64,000 bases of DNA from Deltaproteobacteria bacterium CG11_big_fil_rev_8_21_14_0_20_47_16 (lineage in GTDB: Bacteria > UBA10199 > GCA-002796325 > 1-14-0-20-47-16): NCBI GenBank assembly GCA_002796325.1, contig PCXA01000002.1:1-64000 (forward strand), written 5' to 3'. The notes below the pieces were generated by a model. It searched no databases, was not told where the DNA came from, and saw only the letters and a list, made by a program, of their open reading frames with translations. Positions 19,115 through 32,489 of this stretch are shown here, one piece after another (position 1 is the first letter of the stretch; the number at the start of each line of letters is the position of its first letter). A program made the translations under genes and the position numbers.

Positions 19115-20406
19115 GATTGCACCTTGAACGCCGCACCCAATCGCTGCATCTCCGTCACAAAATTGGGATAGGTCTTGGATACTGCTTCGGCATCGCTAAT
19201 GCACGTTTCCCCAACGGCAGTGAGGCCAGCAATGGCCAGCGCCATCACAGTACGATGGTCCCCATAGCCATTAACAGATGCGCCATGTAGAGTGGATTGG
19301 TGAACGGTTAAACCATCTTCATGCGCCTCAATTCTTGCGCCCATTTTCTGCAAGCCTTCACACATAGACCGAATCCGATCGGTTTCTTTAATCCGCGCCT
19401 GACGCACATTGCGAATCACTGTTTTGCCTGAGGCCCGCGTGCCCACAACAGCCAATGTAGGCAATAAGTCCGGCACATCATTGGCATCAATCTCAATTCC
19501 TCGCAGTGCCGCACCACCGTGAATTTGGATGCCATCATTTGATGCAACAACATTGGCACCCATTTCCTTCAAAATGGCAATCAGACGCTTATCGCCTTGG
19601 GGATCCGACAAGTTCAATCCCCGAACCGTCACATTGCCATTCAAAATGGCTGCGGCAGCTATAGGATACGATGCTGAAGAGAAATCTCCAGGTATTGCCA
19701 ATTGGAATGCCGTGTAGTGTTGCCTGCCGGGAATTTCAAATCGATCCACACCTGCATGGTGATGATGTGTAAACTGAACCCCCTGCTCACGTAGCCAGTG
19801 CAATGTCATTTCCATGTAGGGACGTTCGTGCAAATTGCTCACTGTAATTTCGCTGTCTTGGGGAGCACATGGCAGCGATAAAAGTAGCGCTGAAATATAC
19901 TGCGACGTTGTACCATCCACCGAAGATTTGCCGCCCTTCAAGGGGCCTGCAATTTTGAGTGGCAGTGCTGCGTTCTTGCCTTCGTATGAAATCGTCATTC
20001 CCAATTCACGCAATGACGCCACGAGTGATTCAATGGGACGTGCACGCATCTGTTCACCACAGTCTAATCGTATGGGTTGCGTGGTATCTGAGCGCAGACC
20101 CAGCATGGGAAGAATAAAGCGTGTTGTAATGCCTGAATTGCGAGTGAATAATTCGGTAGCGTTTGATTTCAGTGGCAGGCCTTGGCCTTGAATCGTCAGT
20201 TGATTATTCTTTTGCTGCGTTTGAATTCCCAGTGCCTGACAAACCGACGTTGCCGCTTGAATATCATCTGAATCCAGCAGATTGGATAGCGTGGAAGCCC
20301 CTTTGGCCATCAGTGCCACCATCAGCGCACGGATGCTATGCGACTTGGAGCCGGGGGGCGTAATATCTCCCTCAAGAGATGGGCTATTTCGGACAAGGAG
20401 TTCCAT
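19111..20406 (-). CDS. aroA: EPSP synthase (3-phosphoshikimate 1-carboxyvinyltransferase)
   Basis: Transfers enolpyruvyl from PEP to shikimate-3-phosphate. 431 residues. Motifs: PPGSKSHSIRALMVA near the N-terminus, RNSGITTRFILPML, the substrate loop SSVDGTTSQYISALLLSLP, GDFSSASYPIAAAAI, and the C-terminal IKETDRIRSMCEGLQKMGA with GYGDHRTVMALAIAGL. It is intact. It is the first aromatic gene of the run and begins 32 bp after the purA stop, so the aro block is probably carried on the hsl-purA transcript, although an internal promoter in that gap is possible. Confidence 0.95.
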   Translation of the reverse strand: MELLVRNSPSLEGDITPPGSKSHSIRALMVALMAKGASTLSNLLDSDDIQAATSVCQALGIQTQQKNNQLTIQGQGLPLKSNATELFTRNSGITTRFILPMLGLRSDTTQPIRLDCGEQMRARPIESLVASLRELGMTISYEGKNAALPLKIAGPLKGGKSSVDGTTSQYISALLLSLPCAPQDSEITVSNLHERPYMEMTLHWLREQGVQFTHHHHAGVDRFEIPGRQHYTAFQLAIPGDFSSASYPIAAAAILNGNVTVRGLNLSDPQGDKRLIAILKEMGANVVASNDGIQIHGGAALRGIEIDANDVPDLLPTLAVVGTRASGKTVIRNVRQARIKETDRIRSMCEGLQKMGARIEAHEDGLTVHQSTLHGASVNGYGDHRTVMALAIAGLTAVGETCISDAEAVSKTYPNFVTEMQRLGAAFKVQS

Positions 20407-20438
20407 GAGGGAATGGGGTATAACCCATTGATAAATAA

Positions 20439-23076
<2,638 letters not shown>

Positions 23077-23077
23077 A

Positions 23078-23629
23078 CTACTTCAACTCCTCGATACTGA
23101 TGTTTTGGTTGGTAAACACACAGACATCCCCTGCAATTTTCATGGCGGCTTCCACAATTTCGCGCGCCGTCATTTTGCTATGGCGATACAACGCTGTTGC
23201 AGCTGCGGATGCATATGGGCCACCCGAACCAATTGCAGCAACTCCCTCATCAGGTTCAATCACATCTCCATTACCTGAAATGATAAAGGTCTGCTGGGTA
23301 TCCGCCACGATCATGAGTGCTTCTAGTTTTCGCAAAATTTTATCACTGCGCCAATCCTTGGCTAACTCGACTGCTGCACGCGCCACACTGTTTTGGTATT
23401 GAGCCAATTTGGCCTCAAATTTTTCAAACAAGGTGAACGCATCGGCAGCTGATCCTGCAAAGCCAGCCAAAACCTTGTCATTCCCCAGTTTGCGCACCTT
23501 GCGTGCGGTATGCTTCATGACAATATTGCCCAGACTGACCTGGCCATCGCCGCCAATGGCTACATCGCTGCCACGGCGCACACATAAAATCGTTGTTGAA
23601 TGAATTTGTTCCATAGTGCGCATATACAT
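23078..23629 (-). CDS. hslV: HslV protease subunit
   Basis: Peptidase ring of HslUV with an N-terminal-nucleophile fold. Core: [60 protein letters not shown] and [20 protein letters not shown]. The start at 23629 is preferred because AAGG sits 6 nt upstream; a GTG further upstream (23656) and an ATG downstream (23614) are alternatives. With either ATG the catalytic Thr lies several residues inside the chain (after MEQIHS), so the protein needs a short propeptide removed, unlike Escherichia coli HslV where only Met is lost. Coupled to hslU. Confidence 0.93.
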   Translation of the reverse strand: MYMRTMEQIHSTTILCVRRGSDVAIGGDGQVSLGNIVMKHTARKVRKLGNDKVLAGFAGSAADAFTLFEKFEAKLAQYQNSVARAAVELAKDWRSDKILRKLEALMIVADTQQTFIISGNGDVIEPDEGVAAIGSGGPYASAAATALYRHSKMTAREIVEAAMKIAGDVCVFTNQNISIEELK

Positions 23630-23674
23630 AGTGCGCCTTCCCAAATTGTCCACCAAATTTACGCAATGCGTTCT

Positions 23675-24577
23675 TTACGCTTTAGGATGGGTTTTATCGT
23701 AGACTGCCATCAATTGGTCGATGGTAACATGTGTGTATCGTTGGGTGGTTGAAAGACTGGAATGGCCCAACAATTCTTGAATGCCACGCAGGTCTGCACC
23801 ATGATTGAGCATGTGCGTTGCAAAGGTGTGGCGCAGCATATGCGGAGTCACACGCTTTTGAATTCCAGATCGCCTGAGTACCTTCTGAACCATGCGCTCG
23901 ACACTGCGCACAGTAATCCGACCACCACTGCGATTGATAAACATGGGTTGCATTGGCGCAGCACTCAATAGCTTATTGCGCTCTAGAAGATAATCCTGGA
24001 TGGCTTGCACTGCCGGGCGTCCCACAGGCACCAGACGCTCTTTGCGGCCTTTACCCAAGACACGCACCATTCCGGTATCCACATCCAATTCACCCATGTT
24101 GACGCCAACCAATTCACTCACACGTAATCCGGATGAATAAAAGAGCTCCAACATCGCCCGATCGCGGCGATCTTGAAAACCGGGTCCAGAAGGCAGCTTC
24201 AAAAACACTTCTGTTTCTTCTTCACTCAAAAATCGGGGAATACGTTTGGGCACTTTGGGAGTAGCAACTGACTTGGCTGGATTTTGAGCCATCTTCTTCT
24301 GACGAATCCAGAATTTAAAAAAGGTGCGCAGTGATGACAATTTGCGTGCGACAGATGCAGGCTGGTGGCCATGAAGCAGGTCCGCAATAAACGCGCGGAT
24401 TACATTGCTATCGATATCACGCAGCCCATCAACACCAGATGCATAAATTTTGGGGTAGCTATGCTGAACAAAAATAAGAAACTGGGCAATATCGACATGG
24501 TAGTTCTTGCGGGTGTGAATAGAGGCATCACGCTCGCGGTCCAGATAATCTAGGAATGGACCGATCACCGCTTGCAT
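23675..24577 (-). CDS. xerC: Tyrosine recombinase XerC/XerD-type
   Basis: About 300 residues with the N-terminal SAM-like core-binding region (FLDYLDRERDASIHTRKNYHVDI) and a C-terminal catalytic domain. The catalytic set is complete: Arg in YSSGLRVSELVG, Lys in GKGRKERLVPVG, HMLRHTFATHML with His and Arg, LLGHSSLSTTQ, and Tyr in RYTHV. Length and the position beside hslVU, as in many bacteria, indicate the chromosomal dimer-resolution enzyme rather than a phage integrase. The ATG at 24577 (MQAVIG) gives the typical N-terminus; an earlier ATG at 24613 would add a basic extension. XerC versus XerD cannot be decided from one protein. Confidence 0.9.
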   Translation of the reverse strand: MQAVIGPFLDYLDRERDASIHTRKNYHVDIAQFLIFVQHSYPKIYASGVDGLRDIDSNVIRAFIADLLHGHQPASVARKLSSLRTFFKFWIRQKKMAQNPAKSVATPKVPKRIPRFLSEEETEVFLKLPSGPGFQDRRDRAMLELFYSSGLRVSELVGVNMGELDVDTGMVRVLGKGRKERLVPVGRPAVQAIQDYLLERNKLLSAAPMQPMFINRSGGRITVRSVERMVQKVLRRSGIQKRVTPHMLRHTFATHMLNHGADLRGIQELLGHSSLSTTQRYTHVTIDQLMAVYDKTHPKA

Positions 24578-24625
24578 GGCGCGGGTTCTACGCCGATCCG
24601 CCCTGTGATGCAACCGGAAAGTGGG

Positions 24626-25696
24626 TTAGGCGGTTTTTCCCTTCATACGGTAGATGACAATCAGGATTTCGGCCACTGCCTGGTACAGATCTTCAGGGAT
24701 CTCGTCCCCGACCTCTAGTTCAATCAGGGACCAGGCCAGCGGGACATTTCTAACGATTGGCACATGGAATTCCTCAGCCACCTCTCGGATCATTTGGGCA
24801 AATAAGCGCTGCCCCTTGGCGGCAATTTGGGGGGCCATCATTCCATCTTCATCATATTTGATGGCAATGGCCAAGTGGGTTGGATTGGTAATCACCACGT
24901 CAGAGGCGCCCACCGACTGACGCACATCGCTCATGGCCAATTCCTGGTGCAAGTGTTTGCGTTGCGCTTTGATGTGCGGATCGCCTTCATCCTGCTTATA
25001 CTCGCGCTTGACCTCTTCCTTGGACATCTTGAGTTGCTTGATATGCTGATGACGTTGCACAAAAAGATCGATCACTGCAATCACCACAAAGAAGGCCAAT
25101 ACACGCACTAGGAATTTGAGAATAATATTGGCTGTGATCGCCATAAAACTAGCCAGATCCAAATTCACTGTTTCCAAAACAAGATTCAAACTCCCTTTTA
25201 CAACCAGATAGGCCAGCAGAAAAATCAGCGCCAGCTTGGCAATGTTTTTGACCAGTTCAATTAATGTGGTCACCTTCATCATGTTCTTGATATTTTCAAC
25301 CATGTTCAGACGCTTCATCTGTGGCGTGAGTGGCTCTGCAGAAAAAACCGATCCCACTTGAAGATAACCCACTGCCAATGCCGCAGCGGTAACAATCGTC
25401 ATGAATGGCCAACTGGCTTTGATGTATTGAAAGAAATTGATGCTGGCGTAATAAACCATGTCCTGCACAGACACATTGTGCTTGGCAGCGACAGTAAATG
25501 ACTCCTGCATGGCCAACTTGAGTTGCTCGGCCATATAACCCGCCGTTACCCAAATCGCCGCCACTGCTGCAATTAAAATAACGACGGTATTCAGATCCTT
25601 ACTTTTGGCGACCTGCCCCTTTTTACGGGCCTCACGCAGTCGCTTCGGCGTCGGTTCTTCGGTTTTTTCCTGGGAGGATCCCCCATCATCAGCCAT
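24626..25696 (-). CDS. Type III export apparatus switch protein (FlhB/SctU family)
   Basis: 356 residues. Polar N-terminus with KTEEPTPKRLREARKKGQVAKSKDL, four hydrophobic segments at about 36-58, 95-120, 150-175 and 188-213, then the cytoplasmic domain with the autocleavage motif NPTH (271-274) in VVITNPTHLAIAIKYD. This inner-membrane protein switches substrate class in flagellar or virulence type III secretion. Flagellar FlhB versus SctU cannot be settled here, since no other export gene is in the window. It heads the minus-strand run that continues into xerC and hslVU. It is divergent from a PEGA-domain kinase at 25774. Confidence 0.9.
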   Translation of the reverse strand: MADDGGSSQEKTEEPTPKRLREARKKGQVAKSKDLNTVVILIAAVAAIWVTAGYMAEQLKLAMQESFTVAAKHNVSVQDMVYYASINFFQYIKASWPFMTIVTAAALAVGYLQVGSVFSAEPLTPQMKRLNMVENIKNMMKVTTLIELVKNIAKLALIFLLAYLVVKGSLNLVLETVNLDLASFMAITANIILKFLVRVLAFFVVIAVIDLFVQRHQHIKQLKMSKEEVKREYKQDEGDPHIKAQRKHLHQELAMSDVRQSVGASDVVITNPTHLAIAIKYDEDGMMAPQIAAKGQRLFAQMIREVAEEFHVPIVRNVPLAWSLIELEVGDEIPEDLYQAVAEILIVIYRMKGKTA

Positions 25697-25736
25697 GCCC
25701 TACCCCCAAATTTCCCCTATTATATAAGATTATCGG

Positions 25737-25765
25737 TTGTGGCGGTAGTGAATGTTGCTTATAAC
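25737..25765 (+). promoter_or_regulatory. Sigma70-type promoter of the PEGA kinase, leaderless layout
   Basis: TTGTGG (25737-25742), a 17-bp spacer and TATAAC (25760-25765). Transcription about 7 nt downstream would start at 25772-25774, exactly at the ATG (25774). No Shine-Dalgarno sequence precedes the start. Confidence 0.6.
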
Positions 25766-25773
25766 TATATAAT

Positions 25774-27621
25774 ATGTCTGAGAAACAGCCCTTACAAACG
25801 CCCGGCGGCCCCATTGGCCAATATTACCTCCTGGATAAAATTGCCCAGGGCGGCATGGCCGAAATCTATAAAGGCCTTGCCTACGATTTGCACGGCATTC
25901 GCCGCACTGTCGTAATTAAAAAGATTTTGCCTCACGTCGCGGCCCACCGCGAATTTATCGACATGCTGGTCACTGAAGCGAAACTCGCTGTTCAATTGAG
26001 TCATGGCAACATCGCCCAGGTTTATGACCTGGGTAAGGTCGGCGACGATTATTTCATGGTCATGGAATATGTAGATGGCAAGTCCGTCAGCCAAATCATG
26101 CGGCGTGCGGCTCAACTGGGTGAAACCATCCCCATTTCGATTGCCATCCATATTGCCGCAGAAGCCGCCGCCGGCCTCCACTACATGCACAGCCGCACCG
26201 ACAACAATGGCGAACCACTCAATATCATCCACCGTGACGTCTCACCCCAAAATTTGATGATTACTGAGGGTGGCACCGTCAAGATCATCGACTTCGGAAT
26301 TGCAAAGGCTGCCTCATCTATTGAAATTACAGATGTCGGTGTTGTGAAAGGAAAGTTTGCCTATATGTCGCCCGAGCAGGCTAGCGGAACGCCTCTCGAT
26401 TCACGCAGTGATATTTTTTCGTTAGGAATTGTGCTCTTTGAAATGCTGACAGGTCGCCGACTCTTTAAAGCCAAAGACAATCAAGAAACATTGCGTAATG
26501 TACGCCGCGCCAATGTGCCGCGCCCATCTCTTTACCGAAGCGAAACTCCCGAAAATTTAGAAACTATTATCTTGAAAGCGTTATCTAAGCAACGCGAAGA
26601 TCGTTATCAAACAGGCGGCGCACTCCGCGATGCATTGGTTCAATGTTTATACACCGTAGACCCAAGTTTCCAAAATGCTGATGTCGAGCGCTATCTGGAT
26701 CATCTCTTCTCTGCAGAGACAACGGATTCATCCGAAGAGGAATCCCAGACACCTCTTTTGATCATCGACCGCACACAATCTGCAATTTTGGCGCCAGCTG
26801 AACAACCCGGTGCGCAGGAGCCACCTCCACCACAGACTGATGACGCCCTGCAATTTAACGATCATTCCGAATGGACACCAGTCATTACTGGTATTCACCT
26901 GAATAAGCGTCGGCAAAGGATCATGATTGCCGTCATCGCTAGTGTCTTTATTGTTGTATTAGCATTGGCATTTGGCATTTGGCGCAACTACAACAGTCGA
27001 CATCAAATAATTGCAATCAAGGCACCAACCCAGCAATTGCCCGGTACAGGAACAGAGACCGTCACACTGCCTGAAACACCAATAATCAAACCACCACCCC
27101 CTCCACCTGCGGAGCCGTTTGGTGATGTGGTTATTGAGTCAACTCCATCGGGTGCAGAAATCTATATGGATGATAAATCTCTCAATGTTACAACACCCTA
27201 TACGTTAAAGCATTTACCAGCAGAGTCGCATCATCGCATTGGCCTTCTGTTAAAGGGATACAAGTTTTGGGATGTGCCAGTCAGTATTCACGCTGGCGGT
27301 GTTGAACGCCTGAATGCATCTCTTGAAATGAACTATGCCAGCCTCGAGATCATTACCCATCCAGCAGGCGCATCGGTTATCATCAATGGTGAACACGTTG
27401 GTGAAACGCCATTTCATGAAGATAAAATTCCTTCGGGAAAAATTTTGGATATTGTGATTCAAAAGCCAGGCTATCTGCCATGGCAGACACGACTAAAGAC
27501 AGAAGAGGGCCATCTCTCGGAGCTGCATCGCAATTTGGAGCACGACCCCAAGGCGCTGGAGCGACCTACTGTCATTGAGCCATCCACCCCTCCACCCACC
27601 GTATTGCCCCATGCCAACTAA
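25774..27621 (+). CDS. Transmembrane Ser/Thr protein kinase with PEGA domains
   Basis: 615 residues. The kinase domain spans about 17-290: Gly-rich loop KIAQGGMAEIYKG, Lys in TVVIKKILP, catalytic loop HRDVSPQN (Asp155), DFGIAKA (173-179) and the activation-segment YMSPEQASG. HRDVSPQN is the variant common in myxobacterial kinases. A Glu/Pro-rich linker follows, then one membrane helix at about 383-403. Outside the membrane lie two tandem PEGA domains (VVIESTPSGAEIYMDD; LEIITHPAGASVIINGEHVGETPF). It is probably a sensor or regulator of an envelope process. It is divergent from the FlhB/SctU gene, overlaps the next gene by 11 bp and is probably translated from a leaderless mRNA. Confidence 0.92.
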   Translation: MSEKQPLQTPGGPIGQYYLLDKIAQGGMAEIYKGLAYDLHGIRRTVVIKKILPHVAAHREFIDMLVTEAKLAVQLSHGNIAQVYDLGKVGDDYFMVMEYVDGKSVSQIMRRAAQLGETIPISIAIHIAAEAAAGLHYMHSRTDNNGEPLNIIHRDVSPQNLMITEGGTVKIIDFGIAKAASSIEITDVGVVKGKFAYMSPEQASGTPLDSRSDIFSLGIVLFEMLTGRRLFKAKDNQETLRNVRRANVPRPSLYRSETPENLETIILKALSKQREDRYQTGGALRDALVQCLYTVDPSFQNADVERYLDHLFSAETTDSSEEESQTPLLIIDRTQSAILAPAEQPGAQEPPPPQTDDALQFNDHSEWTPVITGIHLNKRRQRIMIAVIASVFIVVLALAFGIWRNYNSRHQIIAIKAPTQQLPGTGTETVTLPETPIIKPPPPPPAEPFGDVVIESTPSGAEIYMDDKSLNVTTPYTLKHLPAESHHRIGLLLKGYKFWDVPVSIHAGGVERLNASLEMNYASLEIITHPAGASVIINGEHVGETPFHEDKIPSGKILDIVIQKPGYLPWQTRLKTEEGHLSELHRNLEHDPKALERPTVIEPSTPPPTVLPHAN

Positions 27622-28801
27622 CACTTCTATTGATGCCGTCATTATTGGCGCTGGGGGTGCGGGAATGATGTGTGCCCAAACCGCAGCAAGGCGTGGACGC
27701 AGCGTTGTATTGATTGATCATGCCCACAGCTTTGGTGCCAAGATTCTTATTTCAGGTGGTGGACGATGTAATTTTACGAACACCGGTGCAGGCCCAAAGA
27801 ATTATGTCTCTCACAACCCCCATTTTTGTAAATCGGCGCTCTCGCGATTTACACCAGAAGACTTCATTGCCATGGTCCAGAGGCACAAGATTCCGTACCA
27901 TGAAAAAAAGTTAGGTCAGCTATTTTGTGATGGATCCGCTCAAGCCATCATTGACATGTTGGTAGCTGAATGCCGCGATGCAGGTGTCCATTTTGCATTG
28001 GGGACATGTGTAAACAGCATTCAAAAAGATGGTGATGTATTTCAGGTCGCAACATCTCGCGGCAATTGGACTTGTCAATCTCTCGTTATTGCCACTGGGG
28101 GTCTTTCCATTCCCAAGATTGGTGCCACAGGCTTTGGATATGAAATCGCGCAACAATTTGGCCACCGCATTATTCCAACGGCAGCGGCATTAGATGGTTT
28201 TGTACTACCCGCTGCCTTACTCAAAAGGACCAGCGCCCTGTCTGGCATTTCAATCGACTGCATTGTCACATGTCATGACACCTCATTTCGTGAAAATATT
28301 TTATTCACTCACAAAGGTATCAGTGGCCCCGCAGCACTTCAGGCCTCGCTCTATTGGAAGCCCAACACAACCATTGTCATCAACACCCTTCCAGATACTT
28401 CAGCCAAAGAATGGCTACTGAAGAAGAAAGCAAACGGAAGTGGTGCTGAAATTCACACGGTACTGAAGGAAAAATTCCCAGATCGATTCGCCGTCTTTTT
28501 TGCAGACACCTATGCATCGCAACTGCCACGCGTTGCCCAATGTGCCGATAAGGATCTGATTCAACTTGCAGAAAAACTACAGCATTGGGAAATCGTCCCA
28601 TCCGGTACCGTGGGCTACAGCAAGGCAGAAGTCACCCGCGGTGGCGTGGACACAAATGAGCTATCATCCAAGACAATGGAATCGCGTTTGGTGCACGGCC
28701 TCTATTTTATTGGTGAAGTGATGGATGTCACGGGATGGTTGGGCGGATACAATTTTCAGTGGGCCTGGGCCAGTGGATTTGCAGCCGGAGAATCCGTTTA
28801 A
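27611..28801 (+). CDS. HI0933/YhiN-family flavoprotein
   Basis: 396 residues. N-terminal FAD-binding Rossmann motif VIIGAGGAGMMCAQTAARRG, then the family-specific GAKILISGGGRCNFTN. Later: LGQLFCDGSAQAIIDML, LVIATGGLSIPKIGATGFGYEIA, FTHKGISGPAALQ, and the C-terminal VMDVTGWLGGYNFQWAWASGFAAG. These flavoproteins are widespread, with poorly defined substrates. The ATG at 27611, inside the end of the kinase gene, gives the correct N-terminus. The two genes thus form an operon, perhaps only for expression reasons. Confidence 0.92.
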   Translation: MPTNTSIDAVIIGAGGAGMMCAQTAARRGRSVVLIDHAHSFGAKILISGGGRCNFTNTGAGPKNYVSHNPHFCKSALSRFTPEDFIAMVQRHKIPYHEKKLGQLFCDGSAQAIIDMLVAECRDAGVHFALGTCVNSIQKDGDVFQVATSRGNWTCQSLVIATGGLSIPKIGATGFGYEIAQQFGHRIIPTAAALDGFVLPAALLKRTSALSGISIDCIVTCHDTSFRENILFTHKGISGPAALQASLYWKPNTTIVINTLPDTSAKEWLLKKKANGSGAEIHTVLKEKFPDRFAVFFADTYASQLPRVAQCADKDLIQLAEKLQHWEIVPSGTVGYSKAEVTRGGVDTNELSSKTMESRLVHGLYFIGEVMDVTGWLGGYNFQWAWASGFAAGESV

Positions 28802-28807
28802 AATCAG

Positions 28808-29602
28808 CTATTTAACCCAGTGACCAAAACGGCGCCACCGGATGCTCAACCAATGGCCATCACACGGCAGCATGGGTGATAGGAATTCACGAATCGATTC
28901 GATCGGACCTGTCATCGGCTTTTCTGGTAAGCCACAAGACAGCCATACAAACATTGCACGCCCCTTCACATTTTCCATGGGCATAAATCCCCAGTCACGG
29001 CTGTCAGAGCTGCGATCACGATTGTCACCCATCATCATCAAGGTGCCTTCGGGTACCACATACTCCTGATCTGGATAGGCACGGTACGGTTCATACTGTG
29101 TCAGGTGATGCACATCACCCAAGAGTTCATCCATGTAACTCAAATCCTGCCAATTATTTTCGCGGGGAACCCAAGACCAATTGGTATTATTTGCCACAGT
29201 TAAGCGTGAGTGATCCTCTGGATTAATTGATACATCAAGAGGCGTATGTTCGACTTTTTCACCATTCACAAAGAGATCTGTTCCTTGTGTGCGAATGCGA
29301 TCACCTGGCAGACCCACCACACGCTTGATGTAGTCAACGCTCTCATCCAGTGGATACAGGAAAACAATCACTTCACCACGCTTGGGTTGTCTAAAATCTA
29401 AAAATCGAATTTTGGTAAATGGAATGCGGAGGCCATAGATAAATTTATTCACAAAAATATGATCACCAATCAAAATGCTGGGCACCATGGATGCAGATGG
29501 AATCTTAAATGCTTCTATTGCAAATGATCGAATAAGCATCGCAATCAAGACTGCGGATAAAATGGATTCAATGTACTCTCTTGTCTTGGATTTTTGCTTC
29601 AA
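28808..29602 (-). CDS. lepB: Signal peptidase I
   Basis: Membrane-bound leader peptidase that removes Sec and Tat signal peptides. 264 residues from a TTG at 29602, chosen because a strong purine run (GGGGGGGAG) lies 5 nt upstream and no ATG or GTG is as well placed; an in-frame ATG at 29635 lies inside lepA. One membrane anchor (about 13-30) precedes the catalytic Ser38 in FKIPSASMVPSI. The Lys is in YIKRVVGLPGDRI, and box E is GDNRDRSSDSRDWGFMP. An insertion of about 40 residues (NNTNWSWVPRENNWQDL) separates the boxes, as in large Gram-negative enzymes. It follows lepA by 13 bp, the common lepA-lepB order. Confidence 0.93.
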   Translation of the reverse strand: MKQKSKTREYIESILSAVLIAMLIRSFAIEAFKIPSASMVPSILIGDHIFVNKFIYGLRIPFTKIRFLDFRQPKRGEVIVFLYPLDESVDYIKRVVGLPGDRIRTQGTDLFVNGEKVEHTPLDVSINPEDHSRLTVANNTNWSWVPRENNWQDLSYMDELLGDVHHLTQYEPYRAYPDQEYVVPEGTLMMMGDNRDRSSDSRDWGFMPMENVKGRAMFVWLSCGLPEKPMTGPIESIREFLSPMLPCDGHWLSIRWRRFGHWVK

Positions 29603-29615
29603 TTGGACTCCCCCC

Positions 29616-31412
29616 CTATTTGACGCGTAATACACTCAAAAACGCTTCCTGCGGAATTTCAACGCTACCCACTTGCTTCATGCGTTTTTTACCTTCTTTT
29701 TGCTTCTCTAGAAGTTTGCGCTTACGTGTAATATCACCACCATAACATTTTGCCGTCACGTTTTTGCGTAAGGCACTCACGGTTTCCCGGGCAACAATCT
29801 TGCCACCAATTGCTGCTTGGATTGCAATGATGAACTGCTGGCGCGGCAAAAGGCCCTTGAGTGACTCTGCAATCTCACGACCACGGCCATAGGCTTGATC
29901 ACGGTGCACAATCACAGACAGAGCATCAACCGGATCGCCATTCACCAACATATCCATCTTGACCAAATCACCCGGGCGATAATCACTGACTTCGTAATCG
30001 ATAGACGCATATCCCTTACTGCCGGATTTAAGTTTGTCATGGAAGTCAAAAATCAGCTCAGCCAATGGCATGTCATATTTAATCTGCACGCGCTCTTCAC
30101 CAAAATATTCCATGTGAGTCTGTATGCCGCGCCGTTCCTGGCATAGCTTGATAATATTGCCCAAAAATTCTGTCGGCGTGTGAACCGATACCTTAGCATA
30201 AGGTTCCGTAATTTCTTCAATGCGCCCCACATCTGGAAATTCTGAAGGGTTTGAAATACTCATCACGGAACCATCGGTAAGCAAGATTTGATACACCACC
30301 GTCGGTGCAGTCGTGATCAAATCCAGATCATATTCGCGCTCCAATCGCTCCTGAATAATTTCCATATGAAGCGATCCCAAAAATCCGCAGCGGAACCCAA
30401 AACCCAAGGCCAAAGAGGTTTCAGGTTCAAAGCTAAACGAGGCATCATTTAATTGTAATTTGGCCAGTGCCGTACGCAAGTTTTCATATTGCGTGGCATC
30501 GATAGGAAACACACCTGCAAACACAATCTGCTGCGTCTTTTTAAATCCAGGCAATGGCACATCTGACGGCGCATCGGCGTCTGTAATCGTATCACCAATC
30601 TGCAAATCCTTAAGTTCTTTGACGCCAGCGACCACAACACCCACTTCACCCGCTGTCAATGTCTGCACATTTTCGGTGCGCGGCGTGGAGACATTCAATT
30701 TTAATAATTCATACTCACGACCTGTATGGATCAAGCGAATGCGCATGCCCACTTTCAGCGTCCCTTGCACCACACGCACCAAGCCCACAACCCCTTGATA
30801 GGGATCGAACCAGCTATCAAAGATCAAGGCCTGCAACGGCGCTTTGGCATCGCCCGTTGGTGGCGGCAATTTTGACACGATTGCTTCCAGGACTTGATCC
30901 ACACCAATGCCTGTCTTGGCAGAAACAGGAATCGCATCATCTGGATCAAAACCAAAAGTATCATGCACCAAGAGCGCAACGCGCTCCACATCGGCATTAG
31001 GTAAGTCAATTTTATTAATGATTGGGATAATGGTGAGGTTGGCCTCAATCGCCGCCAATGCATTGGCAAGTGTTTGTGCCTGAATACCCTGTGTGGAATC
31101 CACCACCAACAGCGCTCCTTCGCAGGCAGCCAACGACCGTGAAACTTCGTAGTGGAAATCCACGTGACCCGGCGTATCAATCAAATTGAGTTGATACGTT
31201 TTGCCATCTTTGGCCTTGTAGTTAAGACGTACACTCTGCGCTTTGATGGTAATGCCACGCTCGCGCTCAATATCCATTTTATCCAGAAATTGCTCTTGCT
31301 CCTCACGCTTGGTGAGTGCACCGGTTAGACCCATAAGGCGATCTGCCAGCGTGGATTTGCCGTGGTCAATATGCGCAATGATGCAAAAGTTTCGAATGTT
31401 TTCGGGATTCAC
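29616..31412 (-). CDS. lepA: Elongation factor 4 (LepA)
   Basis: Ribosome-associated GTPase that acts on stalled or mis-translocated ribosomes. 598 residues, typical length. G1 [59 protein letters not shown] and NKIDLPNAD. The LepA-specific C-terminal domain is present with [38 protein letters not shown]. It is upstream of lepB in the same operon and downstream of the SPOR-domain gene (5-bp gap). Confidence 0.96.
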   Translation of the reverse strand: MNPENIRNFCIIAHIDHGKSTLADRLMGLTGALTKREEQEQFLDKMDIERERGITIKAQSVRLNYKAKDGKTYQLNLIDTPGHVDFHYEVSRSLAACEGALLVVDSTQGIQAQTLANALAAIEANLTIIPIINKIDLPNADVERVALLVHDTFGFDPDDAIPVSAKTGIGVDQVLEAIVSKLPPPTGDAKAPLQALIFDSWFDPYQGVVGLVRVVQGTLKVGMRIRLIHTGREYELLKLNVSTPRTENVQTLTAGEVGVVVAGVKELKDLQIGDTITDADAPSDVPLPGFKKTQQIVFAGVFPIDATQYENLRTALAKLQLNDASFSFEPETSLALGFGFRCGFLGSLHMEIIQERLEREYDLDLITTAPTVVYQILLTDGSVMSISNPSEFPDVGRIEEITEPYAKVSVHTPTEFLGNIIKLCQERRGIQTHMEYFGEERVQIKYDMPLAELIFDFHDKLKSGSKGYASIDYEVSDYRPGDLVKMDMLVNGDPVDALSVIVHRDQAYGRGREIAESLKGLLPRQQFIIAIQAAIGGKIVARETVSALRKNVTAKCYGGDITRKRKLLEKQKEGKKRMKQVGSVEIPQEAFLSVLRVK

Positions 31413-31417
31413 AATGA

Positions 31418-32353
<936 letters not shown>

Positions 32354-32377
32354 GAAATAGTCTCCAAAAGTGGCTGA

Positions 32378-32405
32378 TTTATAACATATATTCTGGCATA
32401 TACAA
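32378..32405 (-). promoter_or_regulatory. Probable promoter of the SPOR-lepA-lepB operon
   Basis: On the minus strand TTGTAT (32405-32400), a 16-bp spacer and TATAAA (32383-32378) precede the ATG at 32353. A transcript beginning near 32370 would include the GGAG ribosome site. Confidence 0.5.
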
Positions 32406-32489
32406 CTAAAACTACGCATTAGTTGGCAACTTTTTTGGCCAATAACCGATACCAAGCCATATCAATTAGTATTCTAAAAAGAGATCAAA

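Noticed and set aside
23675-24577. Tyrosine recombinase as a phage or island integrase
   Set aside because: Length, position beside hslVU and lack of an adjacent tRNA or mobile genes indicate chromosomal XerC/D.
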